Assembly: GCF_021245735.1 (NCBI RefSeq)
Contig: NZ_JAJISB010000018.1
Span: forward strand, 57,096 to 121,095
Length of the DNA stretch: 64,000 nucleotides
From: Brevibacillus daliensis
GTDB taxonomy: Bacteria; Bacillota; Bacilli; Brevibacillales; Brevibacillaceae
Direction of reading: 5' to 3'
A program made the translations under genes and the position numbers. Below, piece by piece: positions 17,290 through 26,481 of the stretch (position 1 is its first letter; every line of letters starts with the position of its first letter). The notes below the pieces were generated by a model. It had not been told where the DNA came from. It made no database searches and saw only the letters and a list, made by a program, of their open reading frames with translations.

Positions 17290-17772
17290 TGTAGCGGGTA
17301 AGCAGAAGAAGCACATTTTTTGTCTGCGAACTGTTAAGGTCCCGCAAGGAAGCGAGGGCTGTCCGCTACACAGTGAAGAGTGCGGAAAGTGCAAAATGAT
17401 GTGAGATGCTACGTAGTAACTCATGGGTTGCACTTTGTAATCCGCACTCTTCACTGTGTATCTGGGTGGGACCTTAAAGGTTCTGGACAAAAAATGTGCT
17501 TCTTCTGCTAACAGCTTCAGGAGATTAATAAGATTTAAATGAAAAGCCAAAACATGAAAAACTAGCTTCTCTTTTCACACAGAGCGACTTGGCAAAGCCC
17601 TACTCAGCGGAGCATTATTCATCGGGAAAAAGAAGCGAACCCCAGCAAGTCTTACAGTGAATACATCGTTGAGAGCTTCCCCGATGAATAGTGTGGAACG
17701 GACAGTCCAACCCCTTGCGGGGCGAAGACCTTTAGCGAAGAGTGAAAAGAGAAGCTGGTTTTCTCCACTGAA
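17290..17772. repeat. Long palindromic repeat, copy 1
   Basis: A 483-bp non-coding element made of two adjacent long imperfect palindromes. The first (17301-17509) has perfect 24-bp outer arms (AGCAGAAGAAGCACATTT at its left end), an inner TTAAGGTCCC/GGGACCTTAA pair and a perfect 18-bp CACAGTGAAGAGTGCGGA/TCCGCACTCTTCACTGTG pair. The second (17560-17760) has arms CTTCTCTTTTCAC and GTGAAAAGAGAAG with an internal TTATTCATCGGG/CCCGATGAATA stem. A second copy lies at 46632-46976. No open frame spans it. It sits between a terminator and the Ca2+ ATPase gene. It could be a MITE-like element or a structured RNA. Confidence 0.85.
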
Positions 17773-18051
17773 GCAGGAAGATGACAATCCTTAAAAATCC
17801 TAGCAAGGAATATCCTTGTTGTAATGAGAGAGTTACATATATAGAAACAAATGATAAAAAATTTCATTTATTGCCATCATTCATAAGAATTCACTAATTA
17901 TACATTGGTTAATATAGATCAGGTAGTTATAATGGTAGATCATTAATATAGGGAATAAATAAGGCAAGTATCTCAAATATTTATTGATATATAGTGATGT
18001 TTACATATGAATTGGAAAAACTGTATAAGAAGAAGTGAAGAAGGAGGGCTT

Positions 18052-20670
18052 ATGATGCATTGGCACAATAAAAGTACAGATGAAGTTGTAGAAAAGCTGT
18101 CAACCCGTGTTGATACGGGGTTATCTTCTGAACAAATTAATGAAAGAATAAAGCAGTATGGCGAAAACAAGCTTAAGGCTAAGAAGAAGAAGACAAATCT
18201 ACAACGCTTTATTGAACAATTCAAAGACGCAATGGTTCTCATACTTATTTTTGCAGCAGCTATTTCTTTTATCGTTGCATTAAATGGCCATGATAAATCG
18301 GAGTTCCTTGAACCTGCCATTATTTTGTTAATTGTTATATTGAATGCGACGATGGGTGTTGTTCAGGAAAGCAAAGCTGAGAAAGCGCTGGATGCTTTAC
18401 AAAATATGTCAGCCCCACATGCACGCGTTTTGCGCAATGGAAGAGAAGAAGTAATTGAGGCAACTCAGGTTGTGCCAGGGGATATCATTTTCCTGGAAGC
18501 AGGAGATTTTGTACCAGCGGATGCCCGAATCCTTCAATCTGCTAGCCTAAAAAGCGAAGAATCCGCGTTAACGGGGGAGTCTGTACCTGTAGAAAAAAAC
18601 GCTGATACCGAGATTGCTGAAGATGCTCCATTAGGCGATCGGGTTAATATGGTGTATTCAGGTAGCAGTATTTCTTATGGACGTGCAAAAGCAGTTGTTA
18701 CCACAACTGGTATGAATACAGAGATGGGTAAAATTGCAAAGCTCCTCGACAATGAAAAAAATACCCAGACACCATTGCAACTCAAATTAGCCAAGTTAGG
18801 TAAAAATCTGGGTTTCATGGCAATCGGAGTTTGTATTATCATTTTCATCATTGGTTATATGGCTGGCATGCCAATCATGGATATTTTTATGACGTCCGTC
18901 TCCTTGGCAGTTGCCGCAATTCCAGAAGGATTACCTGCCATTGTTACGATCGTATTAGCGATGGGTGTACAAAGGATGGTAAAAAGGAATGCAATTATTC
19001 GTAGCCTACCTGCCGTAGAAACACTAGGTAGTGCATCTGTTATCTGTTCAGATAAAACGGGTACGTTGACCCAAAATCGCATGACCTTAGTAAAAGCATG
19101 GGATGAAAACGGACAAACTGAAATCGACACGAATGTTCCTGATCATACCAAGCACCTTCTTTTACTCGCAACATTATGTTGTGATGCATCCGTAATCGTA
19201 GACGAAGAAGGTGGCGAAAAACATATTGGTGATCCAACAGAAACAGCAATTGTTCTGGCAGCCTATAAGAACGGAATTATAAAGGATGAGATCAACGCCA
19301 AATATCCGCGACTAGCAGAGATTCCTTTTGACTCCGATCGCAAGCTGATGACGACAGTTAATAAGATAGATGGCAAAAACGTAGTCATTGTAAAAGGTGC
19401 TTTTGATGTCTTGGCAGCAAGATGTACGACTGGCGATGTTGTAGAGGCAAAGAGAATTACGGAGGAAATGAGCGAAGATGCGCTCAGAGTCTTGGCTGTC
19501 GCTTATAAAAATATTGATGAGGTTCCAGCTAACCCGACAAGTGAGGAACTGGAAAACGGATTAACATTGTACGGCTTGGTTGGGATGATTGATCCACCTA
19601 GACCGGAAGCTGCAGAGGCAGTCAAAATTTGTAGAGCAGCAGGCATTAAGCCTGTCATGATTACTGGCGACCATGTTGTAACAGCGTCTGCAATAGCGAA
19701 AAGTCTAGGGATTTTGCAAGAAGGTGATGGTGCCATTACAGGGTCTGAGCTAGCCAAGTTATCTGAAGTGGAGTTAGAAAAACGGGTAAGAGAGATTTCT
19801 GTCTATGCAAGGGTATCCCCAGAGGATAAGATTCGAATCGTAAAGGCATGGCAGAAACAGGATGAAGTCGTAGCAATGACAGGCGATGGTGTAAATGATG
19901 CCCCTGCGCTTAAAGCGGCAGATATTGGTTGTGCGATGGGGATTACAGGTACGGATGTTGCTAAAGGTGCTGCTGATATGACTTTGACTGACGATAACTT
20001 CGCTACCATTGTAGATGCGGTCAAGGAAGGAAGAGGGATCTATGATAATATCAAAAAATCCGTCGTTTTCCTGCTTGGTACCAACATTGGTGAAGTGCTT
20101 GCGGTATTCTTCTCCATGCTAATCTGGCAAAAGGCACCTTTTCTCTCCATTCAGCTTTTATGGATCAACTTGGTGACGGATAGCTTGCCTGCATTGGCTC
20201 TTGGAATGGAACCAGTAGAAAAAGAAATCATGTCCAGAAAGCCTAAGCCAAAGGAAGAAAGTATGTTTGCCCATGGTGTAGGCGCAAGAATTTTTCTTCA
20301 GGGTGTCTTGTTTGCCATTCTATCAATGGCAGGGTTCTACATCGGTTGGAACACAACGGGAGAGATAGCGGGAGGACAAACCATGGCATTTATCATCATG
20401 GCGACCTCTCAAATCTTACATGCTTTTAATGTACGTTCAACGTATTCGATTTTTAAAATCGGATTGCTGTCTAATAAATATATGAACGGTGCATTTTTGA
20501 TTTCGCTCGTACTGATTCTGTTGATTGTATTTGTTCCGCCAGCGGCTTATGTATTTGGTCTGATCCAATTACCAGCTAATTTGTATCTCATGGCACTAGG
20601 GTTTGCATTTGTGCCGAATATCGTTCTGGAGATTGCAAAGGCGATGGGAATGCTTAAACATCATAGCTAA
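18052..20670 (+). CDS. P-type Ca2+-transporting ATPase (PacL/YloB type)
   Basis: A P2A-type ATPase that exports Ca2+ from the cytosol at the expense of ATP. The 872-residue protein has the N-terminal cation-ATPase domain (STDEVVEKLSTRVDTGLS), the actuator motif LTGESVPVEKN, the ion-binding helix IPEGLPA, phosphorylation site DKTGTLTQ (Asp about residue 335), nucleotide-binding KGAFD, hinge TGDGVNDAPALK, and about ten membrane helices. The C-terminal membrane domain includes the NLVTDSLPALALG ion-binding segment. The start at 18052 follows GAAGGAGGG; an upstream ATG at 18007 lacks a site. In Bacillus the relative YloB is a sporulation-stage Ca2+ pump. It is a single-gene unit with a terminator. 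Confidence 0.94.
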   Translation: MMHWHNKSTDEVVEKLSTRVDTGLSSEQINERIKQYGENKLKAKKKKTNLQRFIEQFKDAMVLILIFAAAISFIVALNGHDKSEFLEPAIILLIVILNATMGVVQESKAEKALDALQNMSAPHARVLRNGREEVIEATQVVPGDIIFLEAGDFVPADARILQSASLKSEESALTGESVPVEKNADTEIAEDAPLGDRVNMVYSGSSISYGRAKAVVTTTGMNTEMGKIAKLLDNEKNTQTPLQLKLAKLGKNLGFMAIGVCIIIFIIGYMAGMPIMDIFMTSVSLAVAAIPEGLPAIVTIVLAMGVQRMVKRNAIIRSLPAVETLGSASVICSDKTGTLTQNRMTLVKAWDENGQTEIDTNVPDHTKHLLLLATLCCDASVIVDEEGGEKHIGDPTETAIVLAAYKNGIIKDEINAKYPRLAEIPFDSDRKLMTTVNKIDGKNVVIVKGAFDVLAARCTTGDVVEAKRITEEMSEDALRVLAVAYKNIDEVPANPTSEELENGLTLYGLVGMIDPPRPEAAEAVKICRAAGIKPVMITGDHVVTASAIAKSLGILQEGDGAITGSELAKLSEVELEKRVREISVYARVSPEDKIRIVKAWQKQDEVVAMTGDGVNDAPALKAADIGCAMGITGTDVAKGAADMTLTDDNFATIVDAVKEGRGIYDNIKKSVVFLLGTNIGEVLAVFFSMLIWQKAPFLSIQLLWINLVTDSLPALALGMEPVEKEIMSRKPKPKEESMFAHGVGARIFLQGVLFAILSMAGFYIGWNTTGEIAGGQTMAFIIMATSQILHAFNVRSTYSIFKIGLLSNKYMNGAFLISLVLILLIVFVPPAAYVFGLIQLPANLYLMALGFAFVPNIVLEIAKAMGMLKHHS

Positions 20671-20718
20671 TAGAAATGATGTAAGATCTTTCGCAGTCAA
20701 CTAATATAAAATAGGATG

Positions 20719-20796
20719 AAGGAGTATCTTTACTTATCTCGAAACTTGTTAGATATAAGCAAAAAACGAGACAAGAGAAGTACTCCTTGTTTTTTA
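20719..20796 (+). terminator. Rho-independent terminator
   Basis: Outer arms AAGGAGTA and TACTCCTT, inner TCTCG/CGAGA, then TTTTTT. Ends the Ca2+ ATPase gene. Confidence 0.8.
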
Positions 20797-20842
20797 CTGG
20801 TATTCTAATTAACTTGAAGGATTTGTTAGGTGAGAGGCAACT

Positions 20843-22378
20843 ATGAAAAAAGGACTTGAATTTATTTTTAGCAGAATGGTACTTGTAGGGTTACTTGTAC
20901 TTATACAAGCCATTATTTTAATGGGGGCTATCTGGAAGCTAAGCGAATATTTTGTGTATTTTTACGGTTTGTTTGCTGTAATTAGTCTTCTTGTTGTCCT
21001 TTATATTGTTAACAAAAGGGATAATCCGTCATATAAATTGGCGTGGACGATTCCAATTCTGCTTTTCCCTGTTTTTGGCGGACTCCTTTATCTTCTTTTT
21101 GGTCTTCAAACTACAACCAAACGATTTAAAAAAATGCTGAGTGATATCTTTACTAAAACGCAGCCATTACTTAAGCAGGATGATGCTATTATTGACGAAC
21201 TGCAACGTCTCAACAAAGATGCTGCTAACCAATCAAACTATCTCATTAATAACGCAGGCTATCCCGTTTATAAAAATACTACGGTCGAATACCTGACCCC
21301 TGGTGAGATGAAATTTGAACGTTTAAAAGAAGAATTACAAAAAGCAGAAAGATATATCTTTCTGGAATACTTTATTATCCAAGAGGGGATTATGTGGGAT
21401 TCCATCCTGGAGATACTCGTAGAAAAAGCAGAACAGGGAGTAGATGTCCGTCTGTTGTATGATGATATGGGCTGCTTAAATACGTTGCCTTATCAATATG
21501 ATAAGAAATTACGCAAATTAGGGATACAGTGTAAGGTATTTAATCCGTTTGTTCCCGCCTTACTTAAAATGCATAATAACCGAGATCATAGAAAAATCGT
21601 AGTTATTGATGGACATACAGCTTTTACAGGCGGAATAAATCTGGCAGATGAGTATATTAATGCCATTAACAGATTTGGTCATTGGAAGGATGCCTCAATC
21701 ATGCTCAAGGGAGAGGCAGTTTGGAGCTTCACGATCATGTTTTTGCAGATGTGGGGCTTTAATAGTAAAACAGAAGATGATTACGAGAAATTTAAACCAC
21801 ATGTTCATCATCAGACAACTTTTGAAAGTGATGGATTTGTTCAACCGTATGGAGATAGTCCTATGGATAAGGAAATTGTTGGTGAGTTGGTCTATATTAA
21901 CATGATCATTAAAGCAAAAGAGTATGTATATATCAATACACCATACTTGATTGTAGATAATGAAATGGTAACTGTGCTTACCCTAGCGGCAAAAAGTGGT
22001 GTGGATGTAAGGATTATTACTCCGTTCCAACCGGATAAATGGTATGTGCATACGATTACTCGCGCCTACTATCCAGAACTGATTGAAGCAGGAGTGAAAA
22101 TCTATGAGTATACGCCTGGATTCATCCACTCCAAAACATTTGTTTCCGATGATGAAATGGCCGTAGTAGGTACAATTAATCTGGACTACCGAAGTCTCTA
22201 TCTTCATTTTGAATGTGGGGTATGGATGTATAAAAACAAAGCCTGCCTTGAAGTAAAGGAAGATTTTCTCCAAACCTTGCAGGTATGTAAACAAATTACG
22301 TTGGAAGACACCAAAAATGTACATTGGGTCGTTCGTGCTACTCGATCAGTATTAAGGTTGTTTGCCCCACTTATGTAA
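20843..22378 (+). CDS. cls: Cardiolipin synthase
   Basis: A membrane phospholipase-D-type enzyme that condenses two phosphatidylglycerols to cardiolipin. The 511-residue protein has two N-terminal membrane helices (VLVGLLVLIQAIILMGAIW and WTIPILLFPVFGGLLYLLF) followed by two phospholipase-D domains with catalytic HxK motifs: DHRKIVVIDG (about residue 250) and HSKTFVSDDE (about residue 430). Length and layout match Bacillus ClsA-type enzymes. The ATG follows a GTGAGAGG-like site. A terminator follows, so it is monocistronic. Confidence 0.94.
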   Translation: MKKGLEFIFSRMVLVGLLVLIQAIILMGAIWKLSEYFVYFYGLFAVISLLVVLYIVNKRDNPSYKLAWTIPILLFPVFGGLLYLLFGLQTTTKRFKKMLSDIFTKTQPLLKQDDAIIDELQRLNKDAANQSNYLINNAGYPVYKNTTVEYLTPGEMKFERLKEELQKAERYIFLEYFIIQEGIMWDSILEILVEKAEQGVDVRLLYDDMGCLNTLPYQYDKKLRKLGIQCKVFNPFVPALLKMHNNRDHRKIVVIDGHTAFTGGINLADEYINAINRFGHWKDASIMLKGEAVWSFTIMFLQMWGFNSKTEDDYEKFKPHVHHQTTFESDGFVQPYGDSPMDKEIVGELVYINMIIKAKEYVYINTPYLIVDNEMVTVLTLAAKSGVDVRIITPFQPDKWYVHTITRAYYPELIEAGVKIYEYTPGFIHSKTFVSDDEMAVVGTINLDYRSLYLHFECGVWMYKNKACLEVKEDFLQTLQVCKQITLEDTKNVHWVVRATRSVLRLFAPLM

Positions 22379-22390
22379 ATAAACAAGAGA

Positions 22391-22432
22391 GAAGCCGCCT
22401 TTATTCCGAGCATGGTTCGGTCTGGCGGCTTC
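22391..22432 (+). terminator. Rho-independent terminator
   Basis: GAAGCCGCC and GGCGGCTTC pair perfectly around an inner CCGA/TCGG stem. It lies between convergent cls and acyltransferase genes and may serve both. Confidence 0.8.
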
Positions 22433-22449
22433 TTATATAGTGAGTTATA

Positions 22450-23493
22450 TTAAGTAGAACGTTCTTGTTGCTGTTGTTGCGGTTTCATCTGACCCAATCG
22501 TTTACGCCCCTTGTCAATTATACCCATAACCTTGGCAAAGAGTAAGGAAACCATAAAGGTCACGGCATAAATGGTTAAGAGGTAAGCGATGGTATACCAA
22601 GTATTCTGGAAAATCCAGGAGATGTCTCCATATTGTGCAATCAAATACTTGTTAGACAAGATCATAACAGCGGAGTGCGTCAGATAGATGAAGAAGGTAA
22701 GACCTTTTTGGAATTTTAGCTTAAATTGATCAGCCCAGTTTATCAGGAAGAATAGCACAATTAAAAGAGTGCAGAGCGTCGCAATAACAAAACGCAGATG
22801 AACGGCTACATAAATAGTTTCTGACAAGACGAACATGATGGCACTTCCAACAGAAAATGCTGTCAGACCGATGACAACAGACAAGTGTTTTTTCATGAAT
22901 CCGATAATTACATCTTGATACCAATAGATGATGTGACCCAGATAGAATGTAAAAATCCAGCTTGGTAAGATGTGACGAGTTGTTAGACCCAACCATGGCT
23001 GATGGAGATAGTTAATATAGACATATTGAATCACCATGAAGGGCAAAATGAGATACAAAATATTCTTTTTGGTAATCACATTGCGGAACAGATACGCGAA
23101 AACATAGTATTGGAACAGCATAAAAATAAAGTACAGCTGACTACCTGTTTTTCCGAGCAAAATATTTGCGAAATCAGTGGCGGTAGCAGGCATTTCCAGG
23201 TTTAGTAAATAGTGATAGAGTACTCCGCAAAGGATAAAGGGAATAAAGATGTAAATGATTTTACCAGAGAAAAAGTTCCATCCATTCAGGTTCTTTCTAT
23301 CTAATACCCTTACGGTAAAATAACCAGTTATAATGGCAAGGATGACTGTGCCGTATCGACTAAGCTGATTTAATGCAGCGACCCAGAATGAATCATTATA
23401 ATTTAGTACTAAAGCGGTGTAATGTCCAGCAAATACGAGAAAAGATGAGAAAAGCTGCAGGACAAACAGGGACTTTAACATTCTTGAATCCAT
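22450..23493 (-). CDS. Acyltransferase-3 family membrane protein
   Basis: A 347-residue integral membrane protein with about ten helices, resembling the acyltransferase-3 (OafA/WecH) family that O-acylates cell-envelope polysaccharides. Family-like features include an early His after the first helix (VFAGHYTALVL), IITGYFTVRVLDRKN where the family has its GFF/R-type motif, and a C-terminal FIYLTHSAVMILSNKY helix. The tail is Gln-rich (QQQQQ). ATG is on the minus strand with a CAGGTATATGG context and a weak site. The acceptor is unknown. Confidence 0.75.
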   Translation of the reverse strand: MDSRMLKSLFVLQLFSSFLVFAGHYTALVLNYNDSFWVAALNQLSRYGTVILAIITGYFTVRVLDRKNLNGWNFFSGKIIYIFIPFILCGVLYHYLLNLEMPATATDFANILLGKTGSQLYFIFMLFQYYVFAYLFRNVITKKNILYLILPFMVIQYVYINYLHQPWLGLTTRHILPSWIFTFYLGHIIYWYQDVIIGFMKKHLSVVIGLTAFSVGSAIMFVLSETIYVAVHLRFVIATLCTLLIVLFFLINWADQFKLKFQKGLTFFIYLTHSAVMILSNKYLIAQYGDISWIFQNTWYTIAYLLTIYAVTFMVSLLFAKVMGIIDKGRKRLGQMKPQQQQQERST

Positions 23494-23797
23494 ATACCTG
23501 CTCCTATCCGTGTTAGTCTTATATAATTACAATCTTATTTACTTTATCATATAAATTCGGAATAAATGAGAAAAACGTCATAATTGTTATAGGTAAAACA
23601 AGGAACGTTGTTTTTTTACGAGCTACTTACTCCCGTTTTTTTGTTTTTTTACCTTTTTCCCCGATAAGCTACGTGGGTGAAACAGGTAAAGTGTAAAATA
23701 AGAGAATAGATACAAAGAAAGATTTACTGAAGAGAGAACTCATGATAGATATAAGGATGGATACAACTAAATTAGAGTAATAGGAAGGGGGTGTGGA
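23494..23797. other. Divergent promoter region, no gene seen
   Basis: This 304-bp AT-rich gap separates the acyltransferase (minus) and racemase (plus) genes. It has long T-runs around 23610-23660 but no convincing open frame, repeat or strong hairpin. Confidence 0.5.
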
Positions 23798-24496
23798 ATG
23801 ATGAAAACAATCGGAATGATTGGCGGAATGAGTTGGGAGTCATCTGCACTGTATTATCAGTGGTGCAATCAAATCGTAAATCAAGAATTGGGTGGGATTC
23901 ATTCAGCAAAAATCCTGATGTACTCTGTTGATTTTGAGGAGATAAAAAGGCTCCAGTTTCAGAATAAATGGGATGAAGCAACCCTACAGATGGTGGAGGC
24001 AGCCAAAAGGCTAGAGGCTGGTGGTGCTGATTTTATCATGATTTGCACGAATACTATGCATAAAATGGCAAGGGAAGTGGAGGCTTCCGTTTCCATTCCG
24101 TTCCTACATATTGCAGATGCTACAGCGAAAAGAATTGTAGAGGATGGTTGCAGCAAGGTTGCCCTCTTAGGGACTGCCTTTACGATGGAACAGGATTTCT
24201 ATAAAGGAAGACTAACTGATCAGTTTGGGCTTGAAGTCCTTATTCCAGATGAGGAAGATAGAAATACCGTTCATGAAATTATTTATCAGGAGCTTTGTGC
24301 GGGGAGCATAAGAGAAGAATCGAAACAAAAGTACATTCAGATTATTAAAAAATTGGAGGCTCAAGGGGCAGAAGCGGTGATTCTTGGTTGTACAGAAATT
24401 ACCATGTTGATTCAGGCAGAAGATTGTACAATTCCTGTCTATGATACTACTAGAATTCATGCTGAGAGTGCCGTTTCTTTTGCTCTTATTGAATAA
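23798..24496 (+). CDS. Aspartate/glutamate racemase family protein
   Basis: A cofactor-independent amino-acid racemase of 232 residues. It begins with the signature TIGMIGGMSWESSALYY, and carries the two catalytic cysteines in MICTNTMHKM (about residue 85) and LGCTEITML (about residue 197). These are the classical features of the YgeA/RacX/aspartate racemase group. ATG (two in tandem at 23798 and 23801) follows GGAAGGGGG. The preferred amino acid is uncertain; RacX-like enzymes act broadly and can supply non-canonical D-amino acids to the wall. Confidence 0.88.
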   Translation: MMKTIGMIGGMSWESSALYYQWCNQIVNQELGGIHSAKILMYSVDFEEIKRLQFQNKWDEATLQMVEAAKRLEAGGADFIMICTNTMHKMAREVEASVSIPFLHIADATAKRIVEDGCSKVALLGTAFTMEQDFYKGRLTDQFGLEVLIPDEEDRNTVHEIIYQELCAGSIREESKQKYIQIIKKLEAQGAEAVILGCTEITMLIQAEDCTIPVYDTTRIHAESAVSFALIE

Positions 24497-24597
24497 ATGA
24501 TCTTGTCTAGTTTTACTGAGTCTTTTGTCTTGCAGGTACAAGCTAGCTGGCCCTAGCATATATACCCATCCCCATCTGAGCAAAGGAGGAGCTACTT

Positions 24598-25224
24598 ATG
24601 TCTAACAAAGAAATAAAGTGGCTAAAGTGGGCAAAAGAGATACAGGCTATAGCCCAGACCGGACTAACCTATTCAAAAGATGTATATGACCTAGAACGAT
24701 ATGAGTCATTAAGACAAATCAGTATAGACATTCTTGCCAACTACACGTCAATTGATGAGCAAATCATAAAGCTAACCTTCGCAAATGAAACAGGCTATGC
24801 GACCCCCAAGGTAGATATTCGGGGTGTTGTTTTTTGGGATAATAAAATTTTGATGGTCCGCGAAAAAGCAGATGGAGCTTGGGCATTGCCCGGAGGATGG
24901 GCAGATATTGGCTTGTCACCCTCAGAAATTGCCGTCAAGGAAATAAAAGAAGAGTCTGGTTATGATGTGAAACCATTGCGGCTATTAGCAGTACTAGACA
25001 AAAAATATCATGACCATCCCCCTGAACCTTACCATGTCTATAAATTATTTATTGAATGCGCCATAGTTGGTGGGCAAGGGCAGGGTGGAGTAGAAACAAG
25101 CGAGGTAGGATTTTTTGAGGAGAATGAACTGCCAATGCTATCGGTAGAGCGAAATACTGAAAAGCAGATAAAAAGCATGTTTGCCTCTCACCGAGATCCT
25201 TCTAGTATGGTGATGTGTGACTAG
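24598..25224 (+). CDS. NUDIX hydrolase with N-terminal Nudix_N helix domain
   Basis: A 208-residue pyrophosphohydrolase of the ADP-ribose pyrophosphatase-like group. The first ~60 residues (WLKWAKEIQAIAQTGLTYSK and ERYESLRQISIDIL) form the Nudix_N/YjhB-type helical domain. The catalytic Nudix box begins at GGWADIGLSPSEIAVKEIKE (residues ~98-117), with KE in place of RE and the acidic EE pair retained. ATG follows AAAGGAGGAG. It is followed by a clear terminator, so it is a single unit. Substrate unknown. Confidence 0.88.
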   Translation: MSNKEIKWLKWAKEIQAIAQTGLTYSKDVYDLERYESLRQISIDILANYTSIDEQIIKLTFANETGYATPKVDIRGVVFWDNKILMVREKADGAWALPGGWADIGLSPSEIAVKEIKEESGYDVKPLRLLAVLDKKYHDHPPEPYHVYKLFIECAIVGGQGQGGVETSEVGFFEENELPMLSVERNTEKQIKSMFASHRDPSSMVMCD

Positions 25225-25272
25225 AAGTAGATTTTACGAAAACGACTAATTATTACTAATGGATATGGTTCA

Positions 25273-25317
25273 AAAAGAGGTAATCTCTCTGGCGTAAGAG
25301 TGATGTACCTCTTTTTT
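25273..25317 (+). terminator. Rho-independent terminator
   Basis: AAAAGAGGTA pairs with TACCTCTTTT across a 23-nt loop and ends in T6; terminates the Nudix gene. Confidence 0.8.
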
Positions 25318-25326
25318 AATTTTTAG

Positions 25327-25458
25327 CTAACCAACTGTTTTTATGAAATGAAGGGAGATCGAGGTACCTTCGCCAGGGGTGCTTTTTACTGTAATCTCTC
25401 CTCCATGTGCCAGTACCAGCTCTTTCGTGATGGCCATCCCAAGACCCGTTGAGATTCT
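25327..25458 (-). pseudogene. Histidine kinase C-terminal fragment
   Basis: The minus strand encodes 43 residues ending in a stop at 25327: RISTGLGMAITKELVLAHGG, then a EITVKSTPGEGTSISLHF strand. This is the G2 box and final strands of a sensor kinase HATPase domain. An in-frame TAG at 25459-25461 cuts it off on its 5' side, and no H-box, N-box or other kinase sequence is found upstream. It is a decay remnant without a gene start. Confidence 0.75.
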
Positions 25459-25462
25459 CTAG

Positions 25463-25558
25463 TGTTTTTTTGCTGGCAGGATGTCCCTAGAGCTTGGTTT
25501 TCCGGTAAAGGGAAAAGAGCCGATTCGAGGTGAGTATGTTCAGCCAGTAAAAAAATAA
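25463..25558 (+). pseudogene. Possible GyrI-like effector-domain fragment
   Basis: Immediately beside the kinase fragment, the plus strand reads FFAGRMSLELGFPVKGKEPI and ends in a stop at 25556-25558. MSLELGFPV is the sort of strand seen in GyrI-like/AraC effector-binding domains. No start or upstream part exists. The two fragments abut head to head, which points to a deletion scar. The family call is tentative. Confidence 0.35.
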
Positions 25559-25629
25559 TTTACACGGATGGGGTGCTGTTCCATTTCCGAGAATTGTGCT
25601 ATTAATTAGGAAGGAACGGGGGGAACGGC

Positions 25630-26481
25630 ATGCAATCCATGATGATTAACAAAATAGAAAATCAGATGGAGCGATTAACCAAAGCGGAGAAAAAAGTGGC
25701 ACAGTATGTACTGAATCATGCTGAATTGGTGCCAACCATGACAATACGAGAGTTGTCTAGTCATGCTGGAGCGAGTGAAGCAAGTGTGGTTCGGTTTTGC
25801 AAATCGATTGGGATGAGTAATTTTCAATCTCTTAAGCTGGCACTCGTACGCGATATTACTCGTTCTGATATGAATATCAGTGATTTTTCGGTAATTAAAC
25901 AACAGGATGCCCCGTATGAGCTGTTTCAAAAAGTACAGTATCACAACAAAACGGCGATCGAGGAAATGTCTCATTCTCTGGATAAAAAGGAATTGGAGAA
26001 AGCGGTTGAAGCAATTCTTATGACACGCAATGTTATCTTTTACGGGTTGGGTGGTTCCTCAGTCGTTGCTTTGGATGCCTGCCATAAATTCCGTAAGATT
26101 GGCTATCATTCCGAGAGTACTACCGATTTTCATATGATGCTTCCCGTTGTTTCTAATATGAAGCCTGGCGAAGTTCTTGTGGCTATTTCTGTTACAGGCA
26201 GTACGAAAGAGCTGGTGGAGATTGTTCGTTTTGCCAAAAAGAAACAGGCGATCATCATCGCGATTACCAACGGAGCCAAATCTCCGCTATATAAAGAAGC
26301 AGACATCCGGTTGTGTACTCCTGATATTGAACAGGATTTTCGTGTAGGAAGCATTGCATCACGAATTATGCATCTTACTATTATCGATGCCTTGTATGTT
26401 TCGATCTTTAATCGGATTGGAGAATCTGTTCTTGACCGATTTACGGAGATCAGGCAGGAGGTTCTCAAGTATAGTAGATAA
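25630..26481 (+). CDS. RpiR/MurR family transcriptional regulator
   Basis: A 283-residue sugar-phosphate-sensing regulator. The N-terminal HTH_6 domain includes AEKKVAQYVLNHAELVPTM and the helix-turn-helix ELSSHAGASEASVVRFCKSI; the C-terminal SIS domain includes NVIFYGLGGSSVVALDA and VAISVTGSTKELVEI. MurR of this family controls MurNAc use and binds MurNAc-6-phosphate. The downstream cluster (truncated murQ, PTS, anmK, sugar kinase) starts 2 kb away, so it is the likely regulator, with the 35-bp palindrome at 28372 as candidate operator. ATG follows GGGGGAACGG. Repressor versus activator mode is not readable. Confidence 0.88.
   Translation: MQSMMINKIENQMERLTKAEKKVAQYVLNHAELVPTMTIRELSSHAGASEASVVRFCKSIGMSNFQSLKLALVRDITRSDMNISDFSVIKQQDAPYELFQKVQYHNKTAIEEMSHSLDKKELEKAVEAILMTRNVIFYGLGGSSVVALDACHKFRKIGYHSESTTDFHMMLPVVSNMKPGEVLVAISVTGSTKELVEIVRFAKKKQAIIIAITNGAKSPLYKEADIRLCTPDIEQDFRVGSIASRIMHLTIIDALYVSIFNRIGESVLDRFTEIRQEVLKYSR

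Noticed and set aside
17278..17867. Several 70-90-codon minus-strand frames
   Set aside because: They lie in the palindromic repeat and are low-quality translations of repeated DNA.
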